64,000 nucleotides of DNA from Vulcanisaeta moutnovskia 768-28 (GCF_000190315.1 NC_015151.1:1922001-1986000), one strand, 5' to 3'. Positions 28,067-37,003 are shown, numbered from the stretch's first letter. Numbers and translations are program-made. Notes: generated from the letters alone by a model not told the origin.

Positions 28067-28705
28067 ATGGTTAATACCCACGAGAGACTCAGGGAGTTGG
28101 TAGGTGATTTATGGAATAATTATGTTCATCACGAGTTCGTGGAGAGACTTAAGGATGGTTCATTGCCCATGGATGTATTTCGTTACTACTTAATCCAAGA
28201 CACAAAGTACGTGAGGGAGATGCAAAAGGCCGTGATTGAGGCTGCCAGTAAGGCTCCGCTTAATGAGGCTATTGACGTATTAACGGCTATGTTTAGCAAT
28301 GTGGAGAGGGGCGCGGAGGTTCATGAGAGGTTATTCCGCGACTTATCAATAACTGAGGAGGAGGTTAACAATACTGGGTTTAACCTGGTTAATTATGCAT
28401 ACACAAGGCACTTGCATTACTATGCATCACTAGGTTGGCCGCAGTTCCTCGCAGCCTGGGCACCATGCATGTGGGGTTATAACGAGATTGGTAAGTACGT
28501 GGTAGGAACCAAAAACGCACTATTTAATGCATGGGCCGAGTTCTACGCCTCAGGTGATTACTGGTCTAGGGTTGAGGCGATTTTAAGAACGCTGGATAAG
28601 TACGAGGTAACGCCCGAGATAGAGAGGGCCTTTAGGGATAGTGTGAATTTCGAAATAATGTTTTGGGAGGCATCACTTAGGAAGGATCCAACGATATTCC
28701 TATGA
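28067..28705 (+). CDS. tenA: TenA/thiaminase II family protein
   Basis: This 212-residue all-helical protein has the LIQDTKYV region, a cysteine in APCMWGY (C134) matching the TenA active-site Cys, and the C-terminal Glu in FEIMFWEAS. TenA proteins hydrolyse aminopyrimidines to salvage thiamin precursors. The gene follows thg1 but is probably functionally separate. Confidence 0.85.
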   Translation: MVNTHERLRELVGDLWNNYVHHEFVERLKDGSLPMDVFRYYLIQDTKYVREMQKAVIEAASKAPLNEAIDVLTAMFSNVERGAEVHERLFRDLSITEEEVNNTGFNLVNYAYTRHLHYYASLGWPQFLAAWAPCMWGYNEIGKYVVGTKNALFNAWAEFYASGDYWSRVEAILRTLDKYEVTPEIERAFRDSVNFEIMFWEASLRKDPTIFL

Positions 28706-28892
28706 CGACTTAACGAGCACCAACCTGCGAGAGTAATACGCCAATCAGTGTTATAGCGGAGCTCAGGGCTTATTGTTAACGCCAAGCATTGCTAAGTAAC
28801 CACGTAATTTAATCACGGTATGCATGGGGAATTAGTGATTTAATAAACATTACAGGATGCACCTTCATAGCGAGATGACTTAAGACATACCA

Positions 28893-29426
28893 TTAGGTTA
28901 ACCTGCCAATGCTTTTATTGAACCAACTATTGACGTAGTACCTTACCAAGGGATAGAGGATCCTCAGGAACACGCCGGCCACTCTGTACGTGATGCTGGG
29001 CACTATATCGCCATTAAATCTAGGATCGTCGATTTTCTCGGCAATTTTATTAGCCACATAACCAGGATCAAGGACAGGCCCTTTAGGGCTGTCCCTAGCC
29101 CTGGACGCGGTCGGTGTTACTATGGTATTGCTGTGGAAGTCAGTCCTAACATAGCCTGGGTATACACCAATGACCCTAATTCCCAGAGGCCTAAGCTCTA
29201 TCCTTAAGGCATCAGTAATATTAGCTAGGGCTGCCTTGGACGATGTATATATGCCGAACCAGGGTATGGGTATGTAGGCAGCCAGGCTTATTACATTGAC
29301 GACACAACCCTTATTCTTGGCAAGATCCGGGAGGAACTTCTTGGTGAGTAGTATTGGCGTTAAATAGTTAAGACTCACTATCCTGACTATGTCGTCATCG
29401 TTAAGTTCGCCTAATGGGCCATAAAA
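28893..29426 (-). pseudogene. short-chain dehydrogenase, 3' fragment of an interrupted gene
   Basis: This carries the catalytic half of an SDR: the Tyr-x-x-x-Lys motif in YTSSKAALANI and the PGYVRTDF region. Upstream, the frame is open as far as the codons for FYGPLGELND and then meets a stop at the edge of the inserted element. The matching 5' half lies at 31544-31830. Joining them gives a normal SDR of about 270 residues, so the gene was intact before the 2.1-kb insertion. Confidence 0.85.
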
Positions 29427-29492
29427 CTCTCGTTACTGACTATGTTGAAAGGAAAAAATTAGTTTTTGACCGGCCCGTGGGTTTGGGCGGGG

Positions 29493-30991
29493 CTAGGCGT
29501 TATCAAAGCACTTTAGGTTCCGCATTGCCTTGGCTATCCTCTCCCTCCTCCTCTCGTTCTTTTCGCCCTCAAGCCACTCGCTCAGCTTCTTGCGGATTAT
29601 TGGCTTGAGTGGACTTTCACGAATGTTGGCGTGTGTTATTGAGATTACGTGGCTCCCCTTCTCGACGTATATTGTTGGGTTGTAGCCTGCTCTCCTGAGC
29701 TCCTCAACCAACCTCAAAGCCTCACTCTTATCCTTTCTACACGCCCTAAGCTCGACATAGTAATTACTGTCTATGTGGATGCTCATGCTTATGTTCGTTC
29801 CAGGAATTATGATTGATGAGCTGCCTTTTTCTTTAGCATCCTTTGACGCAAGCTCGATTATCCTCCTAAGCTTACCACTGCCGAGACTCGCACCAAGCTC
29901 AATCAGCTCCTTGAGGTCGGGCATCGCCAACCAATCCCTAGCCAGCTTGACAGCCTTGCTTGACTTGAGTACAACCTCGACACTGTACTTCCCTGGTTGC
30001 ATCGTGAAGCCAAGCTCATTTATCAACCTCTCGATAATGCCGAGCCACAGGTCGTACTTAGTCAAACCCATTGTGAGTCTCATGGACTTCCTGTTAACGT
30101 TGACATAGCCGTCGCCCAAATCGCCGGTGCCATGAATGCCCTGAGTCTCTCGGTGCTTAGTTTTTTGACCCCCTCAGCGACATCCTCCTTAGACTTCGCC
30201 CTGTGATCCTTGGCAGTTAAAACCCACCTAATTGATACGCCATCCTCATTTAAGCCTATGCCGTGTATGTACATGCGAACCTCTCCAGGATAGCACAGCG
30301 ACCACAAAACCACTTGCCACGGCTGGCTCGTACCCATTGCTGGACGCTTACGTTTAATACTTCCATCTGTAATCTCCCAGCCGTATTGGATAGCCCTTAG
30401 TAACTCCCCATCGATGAAGGTGTTGTCTACCTTGACGTCGTCTCCCTCGAGCTCAGACAGCGTTAGGTTTATTGTGATGTTTCCACTCTTCGCAACCTTG
30501 GCAACATCAACAGTTACGTCCTTGTTGTATAGGTGCACCATCAGCGATTTCTCGCCGTTATTCTCGCCAGTCACTATTACGTCTATTGCGTTCCTCTCGA
30601 GCAAGTCCATGAGTTCCAGCAACTGTCTCCAGTATGTCTCGATCCATTTCCTCCTCAGCTTCTTGAGGAGCTTAATCATCTTCTTCGCGATTCTCTTAGC
30701 CTCCTTGACTTTCCTACCTCTATCATTCTCGTGCTCCCCGAGCCATTGCTCGAGTAAGCCAATAAGCCCGTCAATGAATGCCGCAGACTCAAGCTTATCC
30801 TTATGCCTCTCAAACCTCCTCCTCAACTCATTAATTAACCCCTCGACCTCCTTTATGACTTCCTCATCCGTCACCAGCTCCTTGCAAACGAGCCTCCTAC
30901 CGCGTTTAACACCCCAACAAATCCTACCCAAACCCACGGGTTGTGTTTCGATCTCCACAGTTTTGACCTCGCTTACCACTCCGCTCACCAA
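29493..30991 (-). pseudogene. PaRep2b family protein, split by one frameshift
   Basis: The first frame (30991-30080, TTG or GTG start) encodes about 300 residues, with the family-like start ETQPVGLGRICWGVKRG and the FMAPAIWA segment at its end. The second frame (from about 30119 to 29493) continues with LGDGYVNVNRKSMRL and about 200 more residues, so a single base change near 30112-30120 breaks a gene of about 500 residues. PaRep2b is a multi-copy family of unknown function in Thermoproteales. A TATA-like element lies just upstream of 30991. Confidence 0.65.
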
Positions 30992-31437
30992 TTAGTAATC
31001 CCAGCAGGGCTTAAAAACGCGGCAGGGTGCATTGCCGCTTGCCTAGGGTCGATAAGTAAAAATAATTGTTTTGATGCCGCTGGTACTGTGTTGTTTCTAC
31101 CGTAACCCATTGCGGCCGAGTAATACCCAGGCCTTTACGGCAAAGCCAATGCTACGAACGCAGTCCGAGACAACCCCGCGAATTAGGCCATCATAAATTG
31201 CCCCAACACCCCAAACCCACACCCACCATCCAATTAACCCACGCATTGCATTGGATTTCTTCCGGCAAGCGCCTATAGAGACTGCGCGAACAAAATTTTA
31301 GGGTAGAGACATAACCCACGCACCACAAGCAAAACACCGCCCAACCCATATATGCATGGTTAGGTATTTACCCAATCACCCCATAATAAATTATTAAAGA
31401 CAAACACCACAGCACCACCCATACTTACAAGAAAAGA
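30992..31437. other. non-coding part of the inserted element
   Basis: About 450 bases contain no credible reading frame. The stretch has runs rich in A and C on the plus strand, for example around 31203-31245 and 31320-31350. They resemble the A/C-rich stretch upstream of the tRNA-Phe gene at 46112-46175. It may be the former upstream region of the tRNA whose 5' end lies at 31466. Confidence 0.5.
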
Positions 31438-31450
31438 CTTTTAAATAAAA
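31438..31450 (+). promoter_or_regulatory. TATA box of the truncated tRNA gene
   Basis: The sequence CTTTTAAATAAAA lies about 22 bases upstream of the tRNA fragment start at 31466. Spacing and composition are similar to the tRNA-Phe promoter at 46178-46187. The promoter may still be active and produce a short RNA. Confidence 0.5.
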
Positions 31451-31465
31451 CACGACAAACAAAAC

Positions 31466-31488
31466 GCCGGGGTGGCCGAGCCAGGTCC
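31466..31488 (+). pseudogene. 5' fragment of a class II tRNA gene (Leu or Ser type)
   Basis: The 23 bases start GCCGGGGTGGCCGAGCC and continue AGGTCC. They match the acceptor 5' strand, positions 8-9, and the D-arm up to the GG of the D-loop in archaeal Leu/Ser tRNAs. The match stops before the second half of the D-stem. No continuation is seen in the next 55 bases, after which the SDR gene resumes. A spliced tRNA with a D-loop intron is not supported locally. Confidence 0.6.
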
Positions 31489-31543
31489 TTCATTGTTAAT
31501 CCCGTCATCATACGTGGCGCATTATTGCCAGGAAAGACGAGAG

Positions 31544-31830
31544 GAACCTCCCCAAAGTCCCGTGCCGGCATTGTTCACTAAAACGCTGACCTCAATGCCG
31601 AGACCTCTGACCCTGTCAACAAGTTCATTAATTCTACTCAAATCCGAGAGGTCATGATCGATGGGCCACGCATTGACGCCATACTTATCCCTAAGCTCCT
31701 CAGCTAAACCTTCCAGGACATTCCTCCTCCTACTGACGAGTATTAGGTTGTAATGCCTAATGGCTAGCTCTTTGGCTAGCTCCCTACCTATGCCAGATGA
31801 TGCGCCTGTTATTAGGGCTACCTTACTCAC
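31544..31830 (-). pseudogene. short-chain dehydrogenase, 5' fragment of an interrupted gene
   Basis: The nucleotide-binding half of an SDR is complete: TGASSGIGRELA at residues 8-19 and LVNNAGTGLWG at the end. The frame then enters the inserted element and stops after about seven unrelated residues. The start is ATG 31830. The missing half lies at 28893-29426. Confidence 0.85.
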
Positions 31831-31927
31831 GGTAATTGTTCATCATGGTAAGTTTTAATTCATTTACGCGTGGATGAATGAGACTCAGCAAAAGCTTTAT
31901 TAATGACGTTCTGTTAATCACAGGCAT

Positions 31928-32335
31928 ATGGATATTGGAGAGTTAATTAGTATATTGCTGAGTAAGGGCGTTGATTATGTGTTGGCCCAACTACCCAATT
32001 GGATAAGTAGGAGGGAGGTTTCCAGGGAGGATGCCGAGTTACTACTGATGTACGCGATGATCAATAGAATTGATGAGTTAAGCAAGAAAATAGATGGGTT
32101 AGGTAGTAAGATTGACATATTAAGCGATAAGATAGATGAGTTAGGCAAGAGGATTGATGCGAGATTTGACGAGTTGGGCAAAAAAATCGATGATATGCGT
32201 AAGGAGGTGGTTGATAGGCTTGACCTAATAAGTAACCAGTTGAGGGTCTTGAACTCGAACATAGCTGCCACGTACGAGTTGACGTCGAAGGTTATGGCGA
32301 AGCTTATGGAACGTAGCCTAACAGCATCAACGTGA
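31928..32335 (+). CDS. coiled-coil protein
   Basis: This is a 135-residue protein. Residues about 45-110 form heptad repeats of the type (I/L)-D-x-L-(S/G)-x-K-I. They resemble the coiled coils of the proteins at 38353-38880 and 60781-61110. No catalytic domain follows, so it may be a lone structural or DNA-associated protein, or a remnant of a longer coiled-coil nuclease. A TATA-like TTTATTAAT lies about 25 bases upstream of the ATG. Confidence 0.6.
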   Translation: MDIGELISILLSKGVDYVLAQLPNWISRREVSREDAELLLMYAMINRIDELSKKIDGLGSKIDILSDKIDELGKRIDARFDELGKKIDDMRKEVVDRLDLISNQLRVLNSNIAATYELTSKVMAKLMERSLTAST

Positions 32336-32442
32336 GAGAAGGTAAGTCGGCCAATAACGGCGTCACTATTTTCATTAGCACTAAGACCAGTGCTAGTGGA
32401 TGAGTAAACTATATTATTGCTGGGTTAACCTTAGTCAATGCA

Positions 32443-34041
32443 TTAACTACAGAATTGCGTGGTGTATTGGTTCTCAAACCCAGTTGCCTCCGTACCAGCG
32501 TTTGGAAAGCCGCTGGGTATTACGTACTGGCCGTAACTGCTCGGTACCATTCCAGGGCACGAATTCATTATTATGGCATACGCCGTATAGCTAGGTGATG
32601 TTAAATCCGTTGGTAATATCCATTGGCCTAGATTGTTATCGTAAAACACAACGTCGTATATCAGGATCGAGCCTGGGCTTATGTACGGTAAATTAGCCAT
32701 CTGCCCACTATATACTGGTCTTTCATTAATATATTGAGCCCATACAAAGTAACTCGCGTAATTATTAACGTACGCGTTTATTGATTTGCCTGTGGTTGTA
32801 CCGTTTGGGTAATCAATTATGAAGTCCACGAACCAATCCTGCTCACCACTTGACGTTAAACCCTCGTAGGAAACCATAATGTACAATAACGAGTATGGCG
32901 TCGGCACGTACTGCGAAGGAATAGGCTCTCCTTGGTAGGTTGGGTACGCCGCCCAGAAAAGTGATTGTGTGTCCTCGTCGAATCCGGCCTGAAAGTACAC
33001 GCCCGTTGGTCCCCAAGGTGAGAACAAACTACTCGGCGGGTCCAGCCCAACCCAGTAGGCTATGTCATATGAGTCATTAATTTCGGCATTGACCACCGTG
33101 AAGCCCGCCATGGCTGCGGTTAAGTCGTCACCACTACTTGTACTTATTGAGTAGCCAGCCCAATTACTCTTTGATGAGGACTCCACGGTATACCTGACCT
33201 CATTAATCTTAGCAACCTCACTCCTAGGTAGTAACTCTATATTGATAATGGCAGTACCATTCCTGTAATAAATGTATGTCGCTATCACACCGACCCTGGT
33301 GCCATTTAGTGAAATCACGTTATATACGAAGACGTAACCGGTGGTGGCTATGTAATCATTACCAACAAATTTACCCGACCAATAAAGCCCGTATGATGCC
33401 AACTTAATCGTGTTATTACCAATGTAGTCCTTGACGGGTGGTAGCACGGTGAAGTAGTAACTCAGCATCTTATCTATGCATTGCATCACTGTCATTTTGG
33501 AAAACGGTTTTGAGCTTAATGCCTTACTGGTTACATCATTCATCACCGACATAATTATGTTGTTTAGCACAAGGTTGTTGGTGGCGTTTATGTTGATTAT
33601 CGTGACGTTCGTAACTATCACCATGAACATGCAGAAGCCATGACCTGGGGGAGTTTGGTAGTAGTTCTTGACCGTATTATAGCCAACTATCATAATAGGG
33701 GTTTCGGTAAATGCGACGTCAACGGCATACGCGCGTCCGTTAAACTTAACGGATTTGGTGAATTTAATGATTGATGGCATGAAGTTCGTGTGGTAATCAA
33801 ACATGTAAAGTGGGTACTGAGTCTCTGGCTTCACCACCGTGTTATTAATTATGAATGTTGGGGTTGAAAGCCATTGAAGCGGAAAATTAACGAAGCCTCT
33901 TAAGCCCGGCCCTGTAATTGGGATCCCTAGCCACGTGTATATTTGGAACTGAAAAACCTTCACAATGAATATAACGGTAATAATTATGGCAGTAACGGTA
34001 ATCCAAACCACGCGCTTATGCATTGCCAGCTTCATACTCAT
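32443..34041 (-). CDS. secreted protein with glutamic-peptidase (G1/eqolisin)-like domain
   Basis: The N-terminal anchor helix spans about residues 10-30. Residues about 295-500 show the order of eqolisin-type beta-sandwich peptidases: SNWAGYS, DIAYWVGLD, VYFQAGFDED with a Gln at the catalytic position, WAAYP, then FVWAQYINERP. In the fungal enzymes the last region carries the catalytic Glu in an AEW context. Here the aligned residue looks like Gln, with a Glu four positions on, so activity is uncertain. The protein would act outside the cell in hot acid, where this family is stable. Its C-terminus has a FENQY-x-T-x-FC ending. Confidence 0.55.
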   Translation of the reverse strand: MSMKLAMHKRVVWITVTAIIITVIFIVKVFQFQIYTWLGIPITGPGLRGFVNFPLQWLSTPTFIINNTVVKPETQYPLYMFDYHTNFMPSIIKFTKSVKFNGRAYAVDVAFTETPIMIVGYNTVKNYYQTPPGHGFCMFMVIVTNVTIININATNNLVLNNIIMSVMNDVTSKALSSKPFSKMTVMQCIDKMLSYYFTVLPPVKDYIGNNTIKLASYGLYWSGKFVGNDYIATTGYVFVYNVISLNGTRVGVIATYIYYRNGTAIINIELLPRSEVAKINEVRYTVESSSKSNWAGYSISTSSGDDLTAAMAGFTVVNAEINDSYDIAYWVGLDPPSSLFSPWGPTGVYFQAGFDEDTQSLFWAAYPTYQGEPIPSQYVPTPYSLLYIMVSYEGLTSSGEQDWFVDFIIDYPNGTTTGKSINAYVNNYASYFVWAQYINERPVYSGQMANLPYISPGSILIYDVVFYDNNLGQWILPTDLTSPSYTAYAIIMNSCPGMVPSSYGQYVIPSGFPNAGTEATGFENQYTTQFCS

Positions 34042-34109
34042 TGTTCCACCCTATGCCAGACTTTTTACTTCGGGTATTCTTAAAAGTGAGTTGAGCAGGG
34101 CTGAAAGTG

Positions 34110-34373
34110 TTAGCATTCTAACTTCTCGAGTGTCAATTCGACCCAGTATTTCTCGGCATCCTTTAACACCACGCTCCTTCTTTTAATGACCTCAAATTCC
34201 CCTGGAGTATAGGCTAGGATTTCTACGGATATGCTTGGCGGGAGCAACCTCCTCAGTACTAGGTATCTCTCGTGCCACGGAATATCCCTGAGACTTAGAG
34301 GCACGGCTATTAGGTCTACATCACTATTGATTAGCCAGTCACCTCTGGCGAAATCCCGAACTACATTGCTCAT
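34110..34373 (-). pseudogene. MNT-type nucleotidyltransferase remnant
   Basis: The 87-residue frame keeps ARGDWLINSDVDLI, which is the Asp-x-Asp part of the nucleotidyltransferase core, and a normal C-terminal half. The Gly-Ser signature expected just before it is replaced by Val-Arg-Asp-Phe, and the usual 20 upstream residues are missing. The upstream bases look like a degraded continuation. A TATA-like GAATATAAAG lies at 34401-34410, so it may still be expressed. No HEPN gene is next to it. Confidence 0.5.
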
Positions 34374-34656
34374 TCTCCCACTATCAATGCTAATACCCAG
34401 GAATATAAAGTCTCACTAATGTTTGGGATTACGCAACCTGAAGTTTCGGTATTTACTCGAATCTAGATAAATGGTAAATCACCGTATTATTATTACTTAA
34501 CTTAGGTTATTAAATCGAGACGGTTTCATTACATTGCCCTGCACCTAAAGGTCCTTAAATACATGCAGCGGTTGTGGCTGTATCTACCTAACCTAATGCA
34601 AGCTATTGATTTTGAATTGTAATACACGTATATTATTAAATTATACAGCAGGTAAT
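34374..34656. other. intergenic stretch with no gene found
   Basis: No reading frame with credible coding features was found on either strand. The left 40 bases contain the promoter-like element of the MNT remnant and possibly its decayed N-terminus. The rest is AT-rich, with no repeat or RNA signature that I recognise. Confidence 0.5.
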
Positions 34657-34665
34657 CTTATAAAT
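34657..34665 (+). promoter_or_regulatory. TATA box of the first VUT-family gene
   Basis: CTTATAAAT is centred 28 bases upstream of ATG 34689 and only 16 bases from ATG 34677. Archaeal spacing therefore supports ATG 34689 as the translated start. Confidence 0.5.
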
Positions 34666-34688
34666 CAGGTATTTTAATGCCTGCCTGT

Positions 34689-35399
34689 ATGACCTGGTAT
34701 ACAATACCGTACCTATACGGCGCGGCTCTAGCTACGTACATAGCCGTGGCCGGCATATTATGGGCTCTACACCGCCTTAATAGGGATGATCTATTATTGC
34801 CGGTGGGCGCCATGAATTACATGCTGCTGCTCACCGTGAGCCAGTACATGGCGAGTAAGATAGGCGCCTTTGTGGGGCCATTGGTAATACCAATGGGCGT
34901 ATTCACCTACAGCGCCAGCGTGGCCATGCTGGATTTCCTAACCCTTAAGTATGGGCGTAGGGTTGGTTATTGGGTCGTTAGGATAGCCGCCTATCTACAG
35001 GTGTTGATATTCATAATAAACTGGTTCGTGATTGGCTACCCACCGGCGACCTTTTGGGCATCGCTGCAGGGATCATTCGCCAGCATCATGGGTGTCTCGG
35101 CCAGGGTAGCCATTGCCTCAATCACGGCGTTCCTCATATCCGAGACATACGACGTGTTCCTGGTGAGTAGGCTTAGTGGAGGTGTTTTAAGGAGGGTTGG
35201 TTATTCAGACCCGGTGGCTATGACGATAGATACGCTTGTCTTCATACCGGTGGCATTCTACGGTGTCGTCCCAAACATATGGCTATTGATGGCTTCACAA
35301 TTGGCGGTTAAGCTAAGCCTAGTACCGATGACCATGCTTGCCGTATGGATAAATAGGAGGGCTCTTAAGTACGGACTTGCAATACAACAAAGTAAGTGA
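34689..35399 (+). CDS. VUT-family membrane transporter (YhhQ/DUF165-like), copy 1
   Basis: A six-helix membrane protein of about 236 residues. It has the family features VFTYSASVAMLDFLTLKYG in the middle and, near the C-terminus, ISETYDVFLVSRL followed by IDTLVFIPVAFYG. VUT proteins import queuosine or archaeosine precursors such as preQ0, although the substrate here is unproven. A paralog with about 75 percent identity by eye lies at 39058-39777. In both, the last helix is followed by a short basic tail. Confidence 0.75.
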   Translation: MTWYTIPYLYGAALATYIAVAGILWALHRLNRDDLLLPVGAMNYMLLLTVSQYMASKIGAFVGPLVIPMGVFTYSASVAMLDFLTLKYGRRVGYWVVRIAAYLQVLIFIINWFVIGYPPATFWASLQGSFASIMGVSARVAIASITAFLISETYDVFLVSRLSGGVLRRVGYSDPVAMTIDTLVFIPVAFYGVVPNIWLLMASQLAVKLSLVPMTMLAVWINRRALKYGLAIQQSK

Positions 35400-35446
35400 T
35401 TGCTCTAAGAACAAGCTTAAATAAAGGAGTATGCGAAAACGTATTA

Positions 35447-35776
35447 ATGGTTCGTAATATACCTCAATTTTGTGCCAGTTGTGTGTTTACAAACTTCGTA
35501 GCATTATTCCGGTTATTCCTAAACAATGTATTAACGCCATATGCACTAACATCAATATTTATAGTTACGGTAACAATGATGATGAATGCGTACGGAATTC
35601 CCATGAGTATGATTATTATTAAGATTACGATGAGTATATGGTTAACTCTATCACCGTCAACATCCGTGACCATCCTAATACCCATGATAACACATAGCTA
35701 CCTGCAGTACATGGTGTCGGTAGCTCAGCCTCTGGCGATATTAGTGAGCACATCGAAGATGCGGTTTAGGGTATAG
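35447..35776 (+). CDS. possible small membrane protein
   Basis: A TATA element (GCTTAAATAAA, 35415-35425) is centred 27 bases before ATG 35447, which supports a real start. The 109-residue product has two hydrophobic stretches and three cysteines near its N-terminus. An open minus-strand frame also covers part of this stretch, and neither is similar to anything I recognise. It ends 4 bases before the MBL-fold gene, so it could be the first gene of a two-gene transcript. Confidence 0.3.
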   Translation: MVRNIPQFCASCVFTNFVALFRLFLNNVLTPYALTSIFIVTVTMMMNAYGIPMSMIIIKITMSIWLTLSPSTSVTILIPMITHSYLQYMVSVAQPLAILVSTSKMRFRV

Positions 35777-35780
35777 GTTA

Positions 35781-36407
35781 ATGGTGATTATTATGGTGAG
35801 TGTAGAGATAATAACAGTGGGTCCCCTAGAGACAAACTGTTACCTGGTGTGCGAGGGTAAGGATTGCCTGGTCGTGGATCCTGGGGATGAGGCTGAGACT
35901 ATATTAACAATATTAGGCAATAGAAGAGTCTTAGCCGTAGTAGCTACGCATTTGCACTTCGACCATATCGGTGCCGTAGAGGGAATAGTGAGTAGCACAG
36001 GTGCACCATTCATGGTACATAGGCTTGATTGGGAAATGAGGGATAAATATACGCAATTAGCCAGGTCATGGGGCTTTGAACCACCAAACCTACCACAACC
36101 AATATTCATTGATGAGGGTTCAGGATTGCCGTTTAATCTTAAGGTGATGCATACGCCGGGACATACGCCGGGTTCGATATCGATAGTTGGCGATGGCTTC
36201 GTACTCACTGGGGACACGCTATTCGCAGGTAGTGTCGGTAGGACAGACCTGCCGGGAGGAGATATAGAACTACTCATAAGGTCAATATGCAGATTATACA
36301 GGGAGTTACCAGGTAATTACATTGTTTACCCCGGACACGGACCACCAACAACAATAAATGATGAGGCAGACAATAATTACTTTGTTCCAAAGTCCCTATG
36401 CACGTAG
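35781..36407 (+). CDS. metallo-beta-lactamase fold hydrolase (glyoxalase II-like)
   Basis: The zinc motif THLHFDH gives H57, H59, D61 and H62. Later ligands are in HTPGHTPGS, TGDTLFAGSVGR and YPGHGPPTT, as in hydroxyacylglutathione hydrolase-type enzymes. It probably hydrolyses a thioester or a related substrate, which is not known in this lineage. The true start may be ATG 35781 or a later ATG/GTG within 15 bases. A decayed paralog lies at about 51185-51730. Confidence 0.85.
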   Translation: MVIIMVSVEIITVGPLETNCYLVCEGKDCLVVDPGDEAETILTILGNRRVLAVVATHLHFDHIGAVEGIVSSTGAPFMVHRLDWEMRDKYTQLARSWGFEPPNLPQPIFIDEGSGLPFNLKVMHTPGHTPGSISIVGDGFVLTGDTLFAGSVGRTDLPGGDIELLIRSICRLYRELPGNYIVYPGHGPPTTINDEADNNYFVPKSLCT

Positions 36408-36549
36408 AACTATGGATTAGTACGCAGTCTTGGGTGAAACCTTAAGATATTTATTCACCTTTAATGACCGCTGGATAATAATTCGGCAACCGCACCGCTT
36501 AGTGATTGGGCAATTGAATTATTAAAGCCAACATAACCATGGTAATAAG

Positions 36550-36952
36550 TTAAAGCCCAAGCTCCTCCTTAACGACATTAATCAAACTCCGTATTACTGG
36601 TAATCTTGCCCTGACTTCATCAATTTCTATCCTTACCTCATGGAAACCATTCACATGTAAGAAATATGCATCTACCCAGGTCTGTTTGACGGAATCTCCC
36701 AACTTAATGGCTGCCTTGTCTAGTAAACTTATCTAGTAAACTTACGGTCCATCTTCCCTTGCCCAATGCTTCCCTGGCCTCATCAAGCCCCTTGGCAATA
36801 GCCAAGGCCTTTATCGCCTTCTCCACAGCCTTATATAATTTCTCACTCGCCTGAACAACGTCGCCCTTATTAACGAATTCGAGACCCTCACTAAACGCAA
36901 TCAATGCAAGCTCGGCATGTTTCCTAGCCTCACCACTGGGTGTATAACTCAT
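36550..36952 (-). pseudogene. PaREP1 family protein, frameshifted by a 13-base tandem duplication (left copy)
   Basis: The first frame (36952-36704) encodes the PaREP1 helices KAIKALAIAKGLDEAREAL and GRWTVSLLDK. A near-perfect 13-base tandem copy of AGTTTACTAGATA then shifts the frame to an early stop. Reading in the next frame restores a normal ending (AYFLHVNGFHEVRIEIDEV) down to a TAA at 36550. PaREP1 proteins are abundant small helical proteins of Thermoproteales, structurally HEPN-like, and of unknown function. Confidence 0.75.
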
Positions 36953-37003
36953 ACAAAGGCTAATGTGGCGGGCGCTTATAAAATCTTGGGCCTTGAGACA
37001 GTG

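Larger units (their letters stand above)
29427..31543 (-). mobile_element. PaRep2b-bearing insertion in the SDR gene, with 7-base terminal inverted repeats
   Basis: The insertion splits one SDR gene exactly where its two halves stop matching. Its ends are CTCTCGT (29427-29433) and ACGAGAG (31537-31543), an inverted repeat in which all seven bases match. The flanks are T-rich, so any target duplication of 1-2 bases cannot be resolved. Inside are a frameshifted PaRep2b gene, about 470 bases of non-coding sequence and a tRNA 5' fragment with a promoter. No known transposase is present. The element may have arrived in one step or in several. Confidence 0.65.

Noticed and set aside
31466-31543. 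A functional split or D-loop-intron tRNA gene
   Set aside because: No second half of the D-stem or anticodon arm is found before the SDR gene resumes, so a fragment is more likely. A genome-wide search for a matching 3' half would be needed to revive it.
29427-31543. Intron or intein interrupting the SDR gene
   Set aside because: The reading frame is not maintained, no splicing or homing endonuclease motif is visible, and no reverse transcriptase is encoded.
35464-35685. Minus-strand frame of 73 codons rich in Ile and Val
   Set aside because: No promoter in the right place and no family resemblance. The plus-strand frame from 35447 has a properly spaced TATA box and is listed instead with low confidence.
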